64,000 nucleotides of DNA from Harmonia axyridis (taxonomy: Eukaryota > Arthropoda > Insecta > Coleoptera > Coccinellidae): assembly GCF_914767665.1 (NCBI RefSeq), contig NC_059506.1:6634001-6698000 (forward strand), written 5' to 3'. The notes under the pieces were generated by a model, which had not been told where the DNA came from, did not search any database, and saw nothing but the letters and a program-made list of their open reading frames with translations. Of the stretch, positions 23,802 through 38,300 are shown piece after piece. Position numbers and translations under genes: made by a program. Each line of letters opens with the position of its first letter. The stretch's first letter is position 1.

Positions 23802-26118
23802 AGCAGGGGCGGATCCAGACGATGTTTGAGGGGGGGACCATAGAAAGTCAAAATAGCGGAAATTTTTGTTGGTCAAGTGTTTTTTTTTATAGAAAGATGG
23901 ATTTTAGTAAATCATATCATATTCAGTTTCCAAAATTTTTGTAGGACAAAAACAAGTAAAAAAAAATTTCACATATTTCATAAATATATGTAAATTCATT
24001 TAATGAGAAAACTCAGGCGCAAGAAAGTATAAGGTGTAGTGAAAACAAAACCATTATTTTTGCATGAAGAACAAGGCTTCAATAACCGTAGTTAGAATGA
24101 TCCAATTGCACTGTTTCATTTGATAACTACAGTTCCAAGTTAATAGTTGTGCCAAAAAGTCTTGTTCTGTTAACTGACTTGGCGCCCCGGCAAAATGTCC
24201 GGTATGCCGCTCCTGGCGGCGGCCCTGATTGGACTTCCAGTGCGTGGTGCATCTTTGACATCGAAATTACCGGAACGGAATCGACGAAACTAAAATTGCA
24301 AGTGATTGGCTATTACAGTATCAGGTCCAAAAACACTATTTACATTTTCAGCCGCCTGGCTGGTATTTTTGTCTTTATCTGAGAAAAACTATAAAATATA
24401 GCGTATTTCCTTTTTGCTAGTGTCCATCTTTGTGGCGCGCTCAAACTTACTGAGTCAACCCATCACAAAACTGTCAAAATGTTTTTGTAGTGCGAAATGT
24501 CATCTTTCTAACGCCATATAGTGAAACCCGATCGGACTTGTAGAACGCGAGATACATACAGGGTGTTCTGATTTGTTTCCGACAAACTGAAATGGGTGAT
24601 AGATCACATCATTTTAAGCAAAAAAGTTTCTATGAACATGGGTCCGGAAATGCTTCGTTTCCGAGATACAGGGTGTTAAAGTTGAAAAAATAATTCGCGT
24701 TTTCTTTAATATGTTTTGACTGCTTCGAAATCCTTTCATGAAATTATTCCTATTCAAACATTAAATTTAAATTCATTTTGAAAATTTCTAAGGCGAAATG
24801 CATGCGGATTTTCTATTGCCCACTAATAAGTAGAAGTGGTATGCTATGTAATTGTTGTTTTTAAGTGTTCTGAATATTCTGTTTCCTGAAATATTGCGTT
24901 GTTGGGATGCTTTACGAATTCTGAGTTTTTATTTTCTTCGAAGGTCTGTAAAATCCTATTTCTCTGTAGTTGATTTCTTCTTTTATGCTTCGTTTGGGCT
25001 TTTGGTAACCAATACCATTTTCCTGTATTTGTTGATAAGCTATTAACTTAGTTTACTATAATTATAATTAATGACATCTGAACCTAACACACTTTAAATC
25101 TGTCATTGTGTATAGCCATTTTAAATCTATTGCCGCAACAATTGTTGAATGTAAAACAATCAATCATTTGAAGATGTCATTTGTGCATTCAACAGAACGG
25201 TGGACATTTCGAACACCTTCTTTAAAAATTATTATATTATTTTGTTCTGTTCTAAATTGTTACTTCTAAAAAATATTTAATTTAAAATTATTACAAATTT
25301 GTTTCTACATGTTTTAGAGATTACAAAAATATGGATTTGGCTTTAAATGCGTTTTTCTCTGAAACGGTTGCCCCTAGCAACTTAAATGAGTTATACCTTT
25401 TTTAACTAGAAAAGTCAGGGAAATCGATTTTTTCAGTTCAGAATGACGTACAGGGTAGCACAGAAAAGTTGCTACGGTTTAAAGAGGACGAAATGATTGC
25501 CAGTGGCGCCCTCTAGAGAATACAACCGAATCGACCACAAATTTGAATTTCTCACCTCAAAAAACCCTATGTACCAACTTTCATGCAATTATTTGGAATC
25601 AGTCGAAAAATATTTAAGAAAACGCGAATTATTTTTTCAACTTTAACACCCTGTATCTCGGAAACGAAGCATTTCCGGACCCATGTTCATAGGAACTTTT
25701 TTGCTTAAAATGATGTGATCTATCACCCGTTTCAGTTTGTCGGAAACAAATCAGAACACCCTGTATAACTAAAGCCATCTATTGGAAAAATAATGAATTC
25801 CTTTTTACTACACCTATTAAATGAAAACATATGATCAAATATTAAAAATTTAATAACAAATTCTAGTCTCCTATTTTTTCGGCTATCGTATCTTTGTATA
25901 ATATTTCAACATTAAGACTGCTGCAAATGGTTCTATGTATATGCATTAATGCCAATACATTCAACCTGTCTTCAACCATTCTAGATCATATCCAATCTTT
26001 CACCCTTGTGAGTGCTCACGCATATTTTTCGATTTTTCAGGATACATTTTTATATTTATAAGGTCTGCGAGGGGGTCCATGGCACCCACCCCCCCCGCCC
26101 TGTATCCACCCCTGGATT
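23802..26118. mobile_element. Probable hAT-like element split by a foldback
   Basis: CAGGGGCGGATCCAG (23804) and GTATCCACCCCTGG (26102-26115) are approximate inverses with G/C tracts inside. An 8-bp repeat TACCTGAT lies at 23794-23801 and 26119-26126, but leaves 2 and 4 extra bases next to the inverted repeats, so the exact ends are uncertain. The 24559-25763 foldback is inserted in it. No transposase seen. Confidence 0.5.
24559..25763. mobile_element. Foldback element, CAGGGTG termini, ~148-bp arms
   Basis: Starts CAGGGTGTTCTGATTTG and ends with its inverse, TA on both sides. Arms include CACATCATTTTAAGCAAAAA and GGAAATGCTTCGTTTCC. The ~900-bp centre has a short hydrophobic frame (24852-25046) with no recognisable family. 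Confidence 0.9.
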
Positions 26119-26379
26119 TACCTGATTACAGACTGACATTAAAACCATTGTACCTACATTAATGAATATATAATAATTTTGGAACTCTCATAAATGAATA
26201 TACACTGTATGAAACCCACATTGGTAGATAATTTTATGTATCTAAAAAAGTAGAGCTGATAGAGAAAAACGGATGGCATGTACAGATTAAGCGTGTCAAA
26301 TATAGTTAACCAAAAAAAAATTTTTTTTCTTGCCCTGTGTTATTTTTCAAGCTGTTTTACTTGGCCCAACTTGTTTCAG

Positions 26380-29300
26380 CACTGTATGGATTGATAAAGA
26401 ATTCCTTATTATGTTTCGTGGTTCTGGGAGGATTATATCGTAGGTACCTACTCATTTTATTATTTCAACAGTGAATAATGATTTCTATTTTCCCCAGTGT
26501 TCGTAGATAAGTTGACGGATTATCAAACGATGAACATAGAGAAAAAAACACTGGAGACGAATGAGTGCGACGATATTGAAGACCAGTTGGGCCATCGAAA
26601 ATTCAGCGGAAGTATGTTGAACGTTGAAAGAGAAATTTTGAACGGTAACACGTTGAGCTTGATCAAAAAGGACGTGGCAAGTTTGAAGAGTCAAGTCATG
26701 AATTTATGGCAAGTAAATTGGGTACTTGAATTGGCGGTGAATTTTTATTTTGATCTCTGATTGTAGGAATAACATGAATGGCATGTCTTCACAATGCGAT
26801 ATACCAGAGATGGAAAATAAAATACGACATGCTATAGTGGAGAGCGATATAGTTGATAATAAAATAAAGAAAGCATTGAACACCTACGATGCTGATAAAT
26901 TAGCACTATATGGTAAGATAGGAGAAATTGATTACTATATTTTTTATTTGGGTGCGGGGTAGAAAATGCTCATCAGGGTAGCCCCTGTTGTTTGTAAAAT
27001 AGAACCAACTGGTGCATCTGTTATTTAGTGTAGAGTTGGGTGTATCGCATCTAGGGAATCCAATCCCGCACCAAGATATCAATCCCGCAAATCTGAGGGA
27101 TTAAAATTGTCAATCCCGTGGATCCGCAGAAATGCGGGTTTGTTAACAACATATATACTCTTTGTACTCCACCTATTAAACATGCTTACAAGAAGGTATT
27201 ATGCTACTAAAAACATACTATAGTATAAAAGTGTTCATTTCATGGCAACAGCTGACAAGTTTTGCCGCGAAAAACAAGACACAAAGATCGGGAGGGCATG
27301 CAAAGCTTCGAAAACTATTTGGGATTAAAAACATTTTCCCGCTGAAAACATTTGGAATTTTACAAATACTAGTTCTGAATGCAAAATCAAAGGAATTTTC
27401 CGTATGCTGAAAACATCTTCCACATAATTCGAAAGCAAAGATAGTGTTGTTTTTCGTCTTTGTGAAATACATTCATCCTTCTCTCAATTAGGGTAATAGG
27501 CAATGCTGTTTATATTGGTTAGATTGCCATGTGTTATTTATTGAACAGGCGACTTAGTAAAGACTGTTTGGAGATTTTTATTGCAGGGATTATTGATAAA
27601 CGCTGCGGAGCGGTCCAACCTCATGTTGTTTTTAAGAATCGAGACTATATTTTTTTTAGAAATATGAAAAGGCGGCCACAAACTGGGCTAATTTGCCGCC
27701 CTCGAATAGAGGTGTAATTTATGAGTGGTTTATTGCTTTCTGGGACGTTTAAATCGACGTTTGCGCTTTTATTGTCTAATATTCAGTTTTAATATTGAAT
27801 CCTGCAATTTCGATCCCGCAGAATTTCAGAGGGGTCCAGCATTTGCGGGATTGGATTCCTTTATCGCATCGTCTGCTGAATCGTAATAGCTTTACATTTC
27901 TATTTTTCCAATATTTTTCAATGCTGAAATCAGTCAACAATATTTATGAAAATAAATGAATAAAATAAAATAACTACTTATATGTTTATTCCCAAATAAA
28001 TCAACAATTACATAAATAAATGAATAAACATCCTAAAACCAAAAAATCTATTGATTTCAATGATAAATTAGCAAATTAGAGAAAATAATGTGTAATACTC
28101 GTACAGGCTTAGGTATTCTAACACTCGTTCAGTTAAAAACTCGCCATTTCGTTGCTCGTTTTGAACTCGTGGAGGAATATCAATGCCTTCTACACGCAAA
28201 AAAATCTATTCTCAAATTGAGTGAATAATATTTGGTTGAAGTATATGATAGATTCATATACAGGGTGTTTCCTAAACATGCGGCAAAAATTCAGGGGGTT
28301 GTTCCTTGGACTATTTTAAGCATGTTTTGTCCTTGGATGATTTTTGAAAAACCTCTTTGTTTCGAAGATACAGGGCGAACAACATTTTTCATATTTTTAA
28401 AATTAATAATAGTTTAAATAAAAATGCGTACCGCACTGTGTTTACTAAGTAGGTACAATTTATTTTTAAATTTGTTTAACAACATTCCAATTACTAAAAA
28501 CGGCCAGTTTTTTGACTAAAAATTGATAAGTGCAGATGGTAAAGGAATACAGATTAAACACGGTTTTCATTTGAATTCGTTTTGTGATGTATTAGCAATT
28601 TTTAGTCAAAAAACTGGCCGTTTTTAGTAATTGGAATGTTGTTAAACAAATTTAAAAATAAATTGTACCTACTTAGTAAACACAGTGCGGTACGCATTTT
28701 TATTTAAACTATTATTAATTTCAAAAATATGAAAAATGTTGTTCGCCCTGTATCTTCGAAACAAAGAGGTTTTTCAAAAATCATCAGAGGACAAAATATT
28801 CTTAGAATAGTCCAAGGAACAACCCCCTGAATTTTTGCCGCATGTTTAGGATACACCCTGTATAAGCAAGAATATAATAAATTTGGGTCAAGTATACTTT
28901 ATTCTCCAAATTTAAATATACCAAGTATTCCAAATAAGTAGATATATGATATTCTTCAATTTAATAAAGTCGGTATTATTGGTCCAAAGACAATTCTTAT
29001 ATTTGCTGTGAGTAAATGACTATACTTGAAATGAGTGGTTGATAAATTTCGTTTGAATATAAAATATTTTCAAGACAAGATATTGAATTCCTCAATTTCA
29101 ATCATTTCTTCGTTTGAAGGTAGTGAATCATATACTCGAATGAAAGAATTGATATACTCAAACCAAAATTAAGTTAGTGTTAAAATAAGTATGTAATATG
29201 GTAAATTCAAAATTAATTTTATGGTTGTTCCGAAGAAACAGTAAACTTACTTGAAATGAATATTAATTTCAAATCAATTCTTCGAAATTATTCGAAAGAA

Positions 29301-32300
29301 TAAATGCAATCATCTATCCAATCCATTAGATTTCTTAATCTGAATAATAAATAAAATACAGCATATATAAAAAACGAATTTATTTCTCAAATCATCATAT
29401 AATAAATAAAAACCAACAAATAAACAATATCTACATTGGAAAAAAATTGTTTTACATTCATACAAATACAGGATAAAACATTGTACTACAAAGGATTAAA
29501 GGAACATAGTTATCTCCTAAATAATAAATCATTTAGGTGGAGAGAATTCGAGATACATTCTTAAAAGTTCATCTAAATCTATACAACAATTTGGAAACTT
29601 TTCGGCTATAATAGATACCAAAAACAAGTTGGGCTTGGCGGTTTCATTCCTCTGTGTTGCTCCTTTTTTTCTGTTCTTGAATGATTTGTCCAATATCACT
29701 TGAGATCTGCAAAGAAAGAAGAAATTTGTGATTAATAAATTTTATCGTGGACTTTTTCGAATGAAAAATACTACCTGGTCCTGAAGAATTATTCCAAAAT
29801 TGTATCTCACTCATATCGATAGATATCTATTGATTTGCATTTTCATCAGCAAATGATAACGTAACTCCCAATTGTTCATGAACAATTTCCATATTCTGCA
29901 AAAGAATCAAATTCAATGAACAGGAAGTTGTGTTCAAAAAGTGCATTAATATTTCGAAAATAATTAGAAATCTCTAGAAAATCTTCATAACAGACCCTAT
30001 TAAAATATTAACGCATTTGTTCTGAAAAAGTAAGAATTTTGTTGAAAATATCAATTCAAAAATAACTAGTCCTCAAAGAAATAATACAAAGATATCAAGC
30101 TGAATTACAATAGTAAAAAACACCAAGAGCATCATGAAAAGGAAAATGAAATCCGAATTAATGAAAAAAAATTAAATGAGTTGAAATTATTTCTCAATAA
30201 AAACTTACCTTGAAATGTTCCAATCAGACACTCCATGTATCCCTAATTCCTAATTAAATTCTGCTTTTTGCAGTATGTATTCAGTATCTAACTATCTAAC
30301 ACTTATAACACAATCAAAACTTCCGTAGACCGATCAGTCCTATCTAGGGTTGCCAGATGTCCGGTTTTCGACCGGACAGTCCGGTTTTTTTCATGTTTGT
30401 CCGTTCGAAAAAATCTGGGTAAACCGGACAGGAGATTGTCCGGTTTTTAAATTTCGCGCAATATCTGGCGCGACCGCGCAATATCTAGCGCAACCGCGTG
30501 ACAACCAACAGTATTGTTTGTAGTTACGTAGATAGATATTGCGCATGTCAATGTTATGGGAAATCTATGGACTGACGAAAGAAATCGTCTCGACGTAAAC
30601 ACTGTAAAATATGAATTGTATTTATCTCAATATAAATGCTAGCACGGAATTTAAGGATGCCATGTCAAGCAATAAATCTTTGTTGAAAGCAGTCTCGTCA
30701 AATGCTAAGTATATAAAGAAGTAGACTGTAAGCTTTTCGTAATTTTTTGTTATATTTTGTAATTTGTAATATGAACTAATAAAAAATGAATTTGTATTAT
30801 GAACTAATAAAAAATAAAAATTTGTCCGGTTTTTTCCTCATATACATCTGGCAACCCTAGTCCTATCACACAAATGAGACTGAAGGGGATCGAAAGAGAT
30901 ATTTTCTAATGCAAACTGCAGAGAGGGCGCATTTTAGTATATCTTCGAATAATATTCTTGAATCTAGTGGATGAAAGCATTTATATACTTGAATTACGAT
31001 AAATACTGCCAACAGCAGTGACGGCTCGTGCCCTCGAGATGTGGGTCGGCCACACTCCGGAAAATTACGAACATATATATCAAATTTATTAAAATTCATT
31101 AGTTCCAAAAAATGAAGTGATGAAATGTCTTTAAACCTTATTTCAATTTGAGTTATAATTAAATCCAGAATTTCACAAAAAAGCCGTTTCATTGAGGAAT
31201 TATCCGTGAGCTGAATTTCGGAATCTATTTTACGTTTTCGACGTCTAGCACTCGGTGGCATTACTTCTGGGAGTTTTTCTACTTCTGAATATAAGCGAAT
31301 GAAATACTCATCTTCTGTGCGAAATTTTTTCAGAGTCGATAATAAAGAAGTGATTCTGGCGTTGCAATAAGTTATATCTGATAACTTATGCTGGATTATA
31401 GAAAAAACGGGATCTGTGTATGTAAAAATCAAATTAAAAGAGTGGAGAATGTACAAAAATTCGAAATCATTCAACATTTTCTTCAGACCGGTAGCTTCAC
31501 GTATTGTAATATCATCCCATTCATCTAAATTGTCGCTGATATGATCAAAAACTTCAATTAATTCTTCTCTCTTATCGAATATTGTTTTTACAGCGCGAGA
31601 TTTGAAATTCCAACGAGTTTCCGAGCTAGAGGGTAATCTTTTTTTGCAAATTTCCTCTAGAATATTAGTGCGTTTACTTGATTTAGTGAAAAACGACGAA
31701 AATCCTGAAAGATTCGAAAAAAACACGCGACACTCATTGATTTTCTTGGTCGAATCTTGTAACACTAAATTCAATTTATGTGCATAACAGTGCGTGAATA
31801 GTGCTTGAGGAGCAATTGTTTTTATTCGCGCTTGTAACGCATTAATTTCCCCCGCCATCACAGCTGCCCCGTCATATGTTTGACCTACTAATTTAGTCGC
31901 TAAATTGAAATCTTTAAAATTGTCCAACAAGGTATTGAAAATATCATTCGCGGTTCGACCTTTACTAACATCGAAAAAACCCCAAAATCGTTCGGATATT
32001 TTACCTTCTCGAACGAAGCGGAAAATTACTGACATCTGACAAAAATATTTAACATCCGTTGTTTCGTCTATTTCCCAAGAAAAGCACGCAGAATTATTTA
32101 TTTCCTCGCGAATTTTCTCCCTCGAAATTACAGAACTTTTGAAATCAGGATGTTTTCAAAGTTAGGAATATATTAATTATATTTTCATGATCAGACAATC
32201 AATACCTAACTACTATCGAACGGCATAAATAAGTTCTTTTCTGATTAAGACAAAATGTATCATAATTTAATAAAAATATAAATAAATACATAAATTAACC

Positions 32301-35300
32301 ATTCATTTAATTATCAAATATTTGAAATAAACTGTGAAAAGTTGCTGCTTGACGCTCTGCAATAGGATAACCGGCCAGCCGACCCTGTGTATTGGGAAGC
32401 GACCTTACATCGAGTTGTTGTGCCGTTCTATTGAGTGGTCGTATTCTGGGCGTATGTCGTAGTATCTTTTCCTTTACGTAGCGCTCTCGGTAACGCTGGT
32501 TCCGCCATCGGCTCTTGGCCGACCTAACGTGATGAGATGCTTTCAGTGACATTCCAGGTTGCAATTGTATAATTGTAACATTTGTGTTACATTTCAGACC
32601 TAATGTTACGGTGTTACGTACAATTCTGGAATAACCTGTTTGGGGTGATGTTACGAAAAGTGACCATTTACGATTGTGGTTTGTTACAATTTATGAAAGG
32701 GAATAACAAGGCTGGATGCTTTGGAAATCGAATATTAGGTGGGTCTGAAAGAAAATATTGGCCGGTATAAGTTATATTTTCCTGTTCTGAGTGGAAATAT
32801 TCATTACCGAGGGAATTTGGATATCGAAATCGATAACTCCGATTGAGTTTGAATGAATTGAATATCTAGAATTATTTTCTATTTCCCGATAATTTTTGGG
32901 TCGGCCCGGCCGACCCTGCCGACCCCGACGAGCCGTCACTGGCCAACAGGTGGATTCAAAACGAAATCCGTGATCAAAATATTTTAGCTTTTTTTAATTT
33001 AAATATTTCACTCATCAATCACTTGGGTCATTAGACACCACTCAAAGGAATTATATTTTGTAAAATACATTTATATCCATTAAATAATTTTTGGCTTATT
33101 CCATATCACACATATAACTTAAAATGTTAACGATTATTCCCATGTTGTTTCGGTCACGAGAACCTTGCTATCTTGGGCAATCCCAGGTGTTTGATTTATC
33201 ACCTCATCCATTTTTGAATGTTGAAACAAAAGTTATTTCAAAAGACTGGTCAAAATTCAAATAGGATGAAAAATGTGTTTTTCTTATCATTTTTTAGGTT
33301 CATGATTGCTTACCAAAATCAATTTCACTTATATTTTTAAGTATTATTAACACATCCCAAAAAATCACATAACTTACCTCTATATGGTACTGCTATGACA
33401 ATTTTTAGCGTCAGAAACTAGATGTATTGTGAAACGGTATATTAACAAATTATCTAGTATGGCTTTTATTGAGTTAGTTAGCTACAATGAACATGAAAAG
33501 AAAAATTAAATTCATATTATCTGCTAATTCAATCACAGGCTGGAGTTCAGATGGATTATTCTCTCCCCTTCTAACACTCAAACCCTAATATTTGAATATT
33601 AAAATTAAATATGTCTCACTATGACGAAATTTTGTCCACAAAATTTCATATTTTCATTTATTATGATTAGTCTCGAACATGAAAAATGAGCAAATAGGTC
33701 TCCAATTCATCTTTGTGACTTGGGCATATTCTAATTACAACTAAAATGTATCACTCGCAATAATTATAATGTGTAAACCAATTCTTCAAAAATATAATTT
33801 GGAATGAGTATATTTCAATTTTCATAATGAGTAAATGATATCTTCGAAGTCGCAATATCGTATGTTCAAACAAAATGTAGCAGTATTCTTGAATCAATAA
33901 ATTCATTCCTTCATTTTGAATACATCATTTACTTGTATGGAGTATTATATATTTCTATGAAGTATATGTATTCAGTATTCTATTTATTCATTCCAAGTAT
34001 ACCAAATTTCTTACTTTACTTTTTCCGATTCAATATATACTTGGATCAAGTTTAATATTTCAAGAATATCCTGTTTCTTGATTTGAGAATAGATTTTTTT
34101 CCGTGTACAGTCTTTTTTTTCTTGAGGGGGGTGTTTGTAATCGAACAAATTTTTGACGACATTGTTAACTCTGGTTCATAGCTCCGTAGTTAAAAAAACT
34201 GCTGCAAAGACGACCGAACCACTGCATTCTACGTAAAAAAGTGCCTATATAATATTTTTATTTCAGAGCTCTATCACCATCAGTATTGCGGAGATATAAT
34301 AACTTTTCGTTATCGCCATTTTTCCAATTTTCGCTTGGGAAGGTGGGCAAAATAAATACTACTCTTGTTAGTTTCTCTGAAAAAAAAAACAACGAGAATG
34401 GGGTATCAGATTTTGTCTATAGAATAGAATAGAATAAGTTTGTTAATCCTTTAAGACACCATACAAAAGGTATATAGGATAAGTCAACAAAAAAAAAATA
34501 TATATATACACATATAGAAGCTTAAATCTAAGACCAATTATCAATACAATATTCCCTAATTGAATAATAAAATTTTTTCAACAAAATTTCCTTAACTTCA
34601 TGTTTGAATTTACGTAAATCCAGTAATTGAATAACTTGATGCTCTGATAAAGAGGAGAGCATTCAAATTTGTGAGTTCGGTGCTTAGGCACTAAAAGAAT
34701 CTGTGAATTTCTGGTCTTGTAGTCATGGTTGCTGGATAGTTTTTTCCAGTTTTTCTCATTTTCCTTTGCATACATAAGACATTTCAAAATATAAATGCAA
34801 GGTAAGGGCAATAACCTATTCGCATTAAATACTGGCCGACAACTTGTTCGAGGACTCAAATTAAATATTGTTCTTATTATTCTTTTCTGTGCGATGAAGA
34901 TTCTTGAGATATCCACACAGCTGCCCCACAGAATAATATTGTATGTCAAATGGCAATAAACCAGGCTATAGTAAATGTCTAATAGTGAACTAACAGGAAG
35001 TAATTTTTAACTCTTAATATTGCAAAAAAAGTGGTGTTTAGTTTTTTGCAGAGATAATCAACATGGGTAGTCCAACTTAGATTTCTGTCTATATAGACAC
35101 CCAGGAATTTGGTAAATTCACTTGGAACAATGGTGTCCTCCATATAACGAATTCTCAAATTACCCCTCTCGAAATTTCTGAGGCCAAAGTAAACACATAC
35201 CGTCTTATCCACATTCAACATCAACCCATTCGAGTGACACCAATTCACAAATTGTGTTACAAGGGTCTCACAAGCTACTTGTAATTCTCCACAGCTCCGG

Positions 35301-38300
35301 GCCGAAATAACAACCGAAGTGTCATCTGCGAACAGTGTCAACAACAGGCACGTTAAATGATGAGGCAAATCATTTATAAATAACAAAAATATTAACGGTC
35401 CCAGCACGGAGCCCTGGGGGACGCCAAGGTCCACACCATACTCTTCCGAAAAACGATCATCCACTCTAACTGACATGATTTTCCCGTCTAGAAAACTTCT
35501 GAGCCATTCCAAAAATATCCCCCTGAATCCTAAACTATAAAATTTGTCTAGAATGAACTGAAAGGAAAGTGTGTCGAAAGCACAGGAGAGATCAAAAAAC
35601 AATCCCGCTACACAAAAGTTGCTATCTAGACACTCGTAGACAGATTCTACAAACGAAAGTGCAGATGTCTGTGTTGACCGACCAGTACGAAAACCATGCT
35701 GAGCCGAATTGAGCAATTTGAATTTATTTAAAAAATCCATTATTCTAGTGAGGACAATCTTCTCGAAAACTTTGGAGAAGACACTAAGTATAGATATAGG
35801 CCGGTAGTTGGTTATCTCATTCACGTCACCCTTTTTGTAAATGGGAACAACAATTGATTTTTTCAAAATTTGGGAAATTTACCTGAACTGATGGAATGGT
35901 TTATTAAATGAGCAAAGTGTTCACAAACTACGGCAGCAACTGATTTCAAAATTTGAACCGAAATAAAATCAACACCAGTGCTTTTTTTATTTTTTAACTT
36001 TTTTATTGTTTCCAAAACCTCATGCTTAGAAACGGGAAAGAAAAAGAAATTTTTGCATAAAAGTGGTGATGTTGTACAAGAAACAGATAGATCACCATCA
36101 TAAAATGAATTTAACTTAGATCTTGCTACTGAAGAGAAATAACGACCGAATAAATCAACCAACTCAACGGGATCATCATGTGTTATTCCATTGATATTAA
36201 TACAAACAGGATTTCTATTTTTTATGCCTCTTGTTAAAGTATTCACCAAGCTCCAAACGGTTCCTCTGCTTTAAAAGTTGTAGTGCCAAAAATCAAAATT
36301 TGCCCTACCTGTATAGTTAATCGTGAAACACTTTATATACACTGATCAACAATTGCTAGGGATCACTTATGAACTTCTCTTCATTTGTATTTTTTTCAAG
36401 TTATCTCGTGAATATCTGTACATTATATGTTCTCTAAGGAAAAAGTAAGATGTTTTGAGTTGATTATATCAAAGTCTTCCTCACTTCATCGGCTCTTGTT
36501 CACAAAATCGATTATTATCTGTAGGCTGTTACAGGTGGAGTGAAAAGCAATGTGGTATTTGTTATTGAATCTGTTTTTTTCTCTCGTTGAAACACATAAG
36601 GTGACAATAATTGAAGAACTGAGAACAATATCATCTTATCAGTCATGCCGAGAAGACGTTTGGCTCCTGTGCAACTGGACCAAATCATACGATGGATACA
36701 GGAAGGTTTGTCCCAGCGAGAAGTGTCCCGGCGGTTGAATGTTTCGCAAAGTGTCGGGCTTGGAATAGGTTCATCCGAAACGACTCAGTAGCTTATGTTC
36801 ATGGGGGAGGTCGGCAGCGCAGTACAACAGCTGCCCAAGATCGTCTTTTGATCCTCAATGCTAGGAGAAATCCCACTTACCCGGCGTCGCGGCTCAATAG
36901 ATCACTGAGAGTTGCAACAGGAGTTCTAATTTCGAACCAGACTGTAAGACGACGACTACATGTTCGTGGTTTGAGAGCACGTAGGAGGGTACAACATCCC
37001 CGTTTGAATAGGGAACACCGGGTTCATCGACGGCAATGGGCTGAGGAGCACCGCAATTGGACACTTGAAGATTGGAGCCGATGTTTATTTACGGATGAGT
37101 CTAGATTTCGTTTGGTCAACTCCGATGGACGTATTCTTGCTTGGAGGGAAAGAGGTCGAAGGTATGCAGAACAGTTTATGGTACCCACAACAGCTTTTGG
37201 CGGAGGTTCTATATGTGTATGGGGAGGCATTTGTTTGAACCAACGCACCGAGTTGGTTGTTCTGCAGAACACCACCATGACCAGCCAGAGATATCACGAT
37301 ATGATTATTGAACCCATAATTGTTCCGTTTGCGGCTGCCGTGGGCGAGAATTTCATTTTAATTGACGATAATGCCCGTCCACACCGTAGTCGTCTGGTTA
37401 ATGAAGCGCTAGAAACTCATGCTATTGATAGGATGGACTGGCCAGCTCGCTCTCCAGACATGAATTGCATCGAACATGTCTGGTCTGAGATGTCTAGACA
37501 ATTGTCAACCTTAGAACAACCGATCAATAACCTGGAGGACCTTTCTAACGCTTTACGGGATATTTGGACGAATTTGCCCCAAAATTTTATAAATCGTTTG
37601 ATCGAAAGTATGCCTTGTAGGGTAGAATGCTTGAGACGAGCTCATGGGGGACCAACTAGGTACTAGCTTAACCGAAACTTCAGCCTTCTCGTGGTTTCAT
37701 CATAAAATTTTTATGTTATTCAAACACAGAATTTTGAGTGTTCCTAATAAAGTCTTTTTTCTCTCCAACTTTCCATTTTTTCATTCTTTTCTCAAGTGAA
37801 CCATATCATCAACTGAAAATACTCTGATATCTGACTAAATTTATAATCTTGGAGCGAATATTTCAGAAATAAATTTAGAACAAGTAAGTGATCCCTATCA
37901 ATTGTTGAGCAGTGTATATATCTAATAATAGAGTCTTTATTTGGCAAATTCTAGGGGCGAAGTCTAGCCAAGGCAACTCCATTCAACCCCTCAACCCCTC
38001 AACAAAATACAAATAAAGGAAAAAAACAAAAATGAAAATTAATGAAAGGAAATAAAACATAAAAAATATACATCATGAATACCTCCAGAAATGAAACTTA
38101 TCTACAAAATCTGTAATTGGCTCAAAAATAAAACATTCTTCAATTCTTCTCCGAATAAGTTCAAAGAAGAAACCTCACATGCAATTAGCATCTCATTATG
38201 CAATTTCACCGCATTAAAGGTGAAAGAGCGCTGAAACACGGCTGAACCAAATCGAGGCAGGCAGCATGAGCCTCCGTCCATGCCTTAAACCTTAAAGCAA

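Noticed and set aside
32307..32564. 85-residue basic ORF in the hAT element
   Set aside because: Not recognisable as a BED or TTF finger or other transposase part; likely chance or decayed sequence.
37024..37297. Antisense ORFs of 84 and 70 residues over the Tc1 transposase
   Set aside because: Antisense shadows of a GC-richer coding region.
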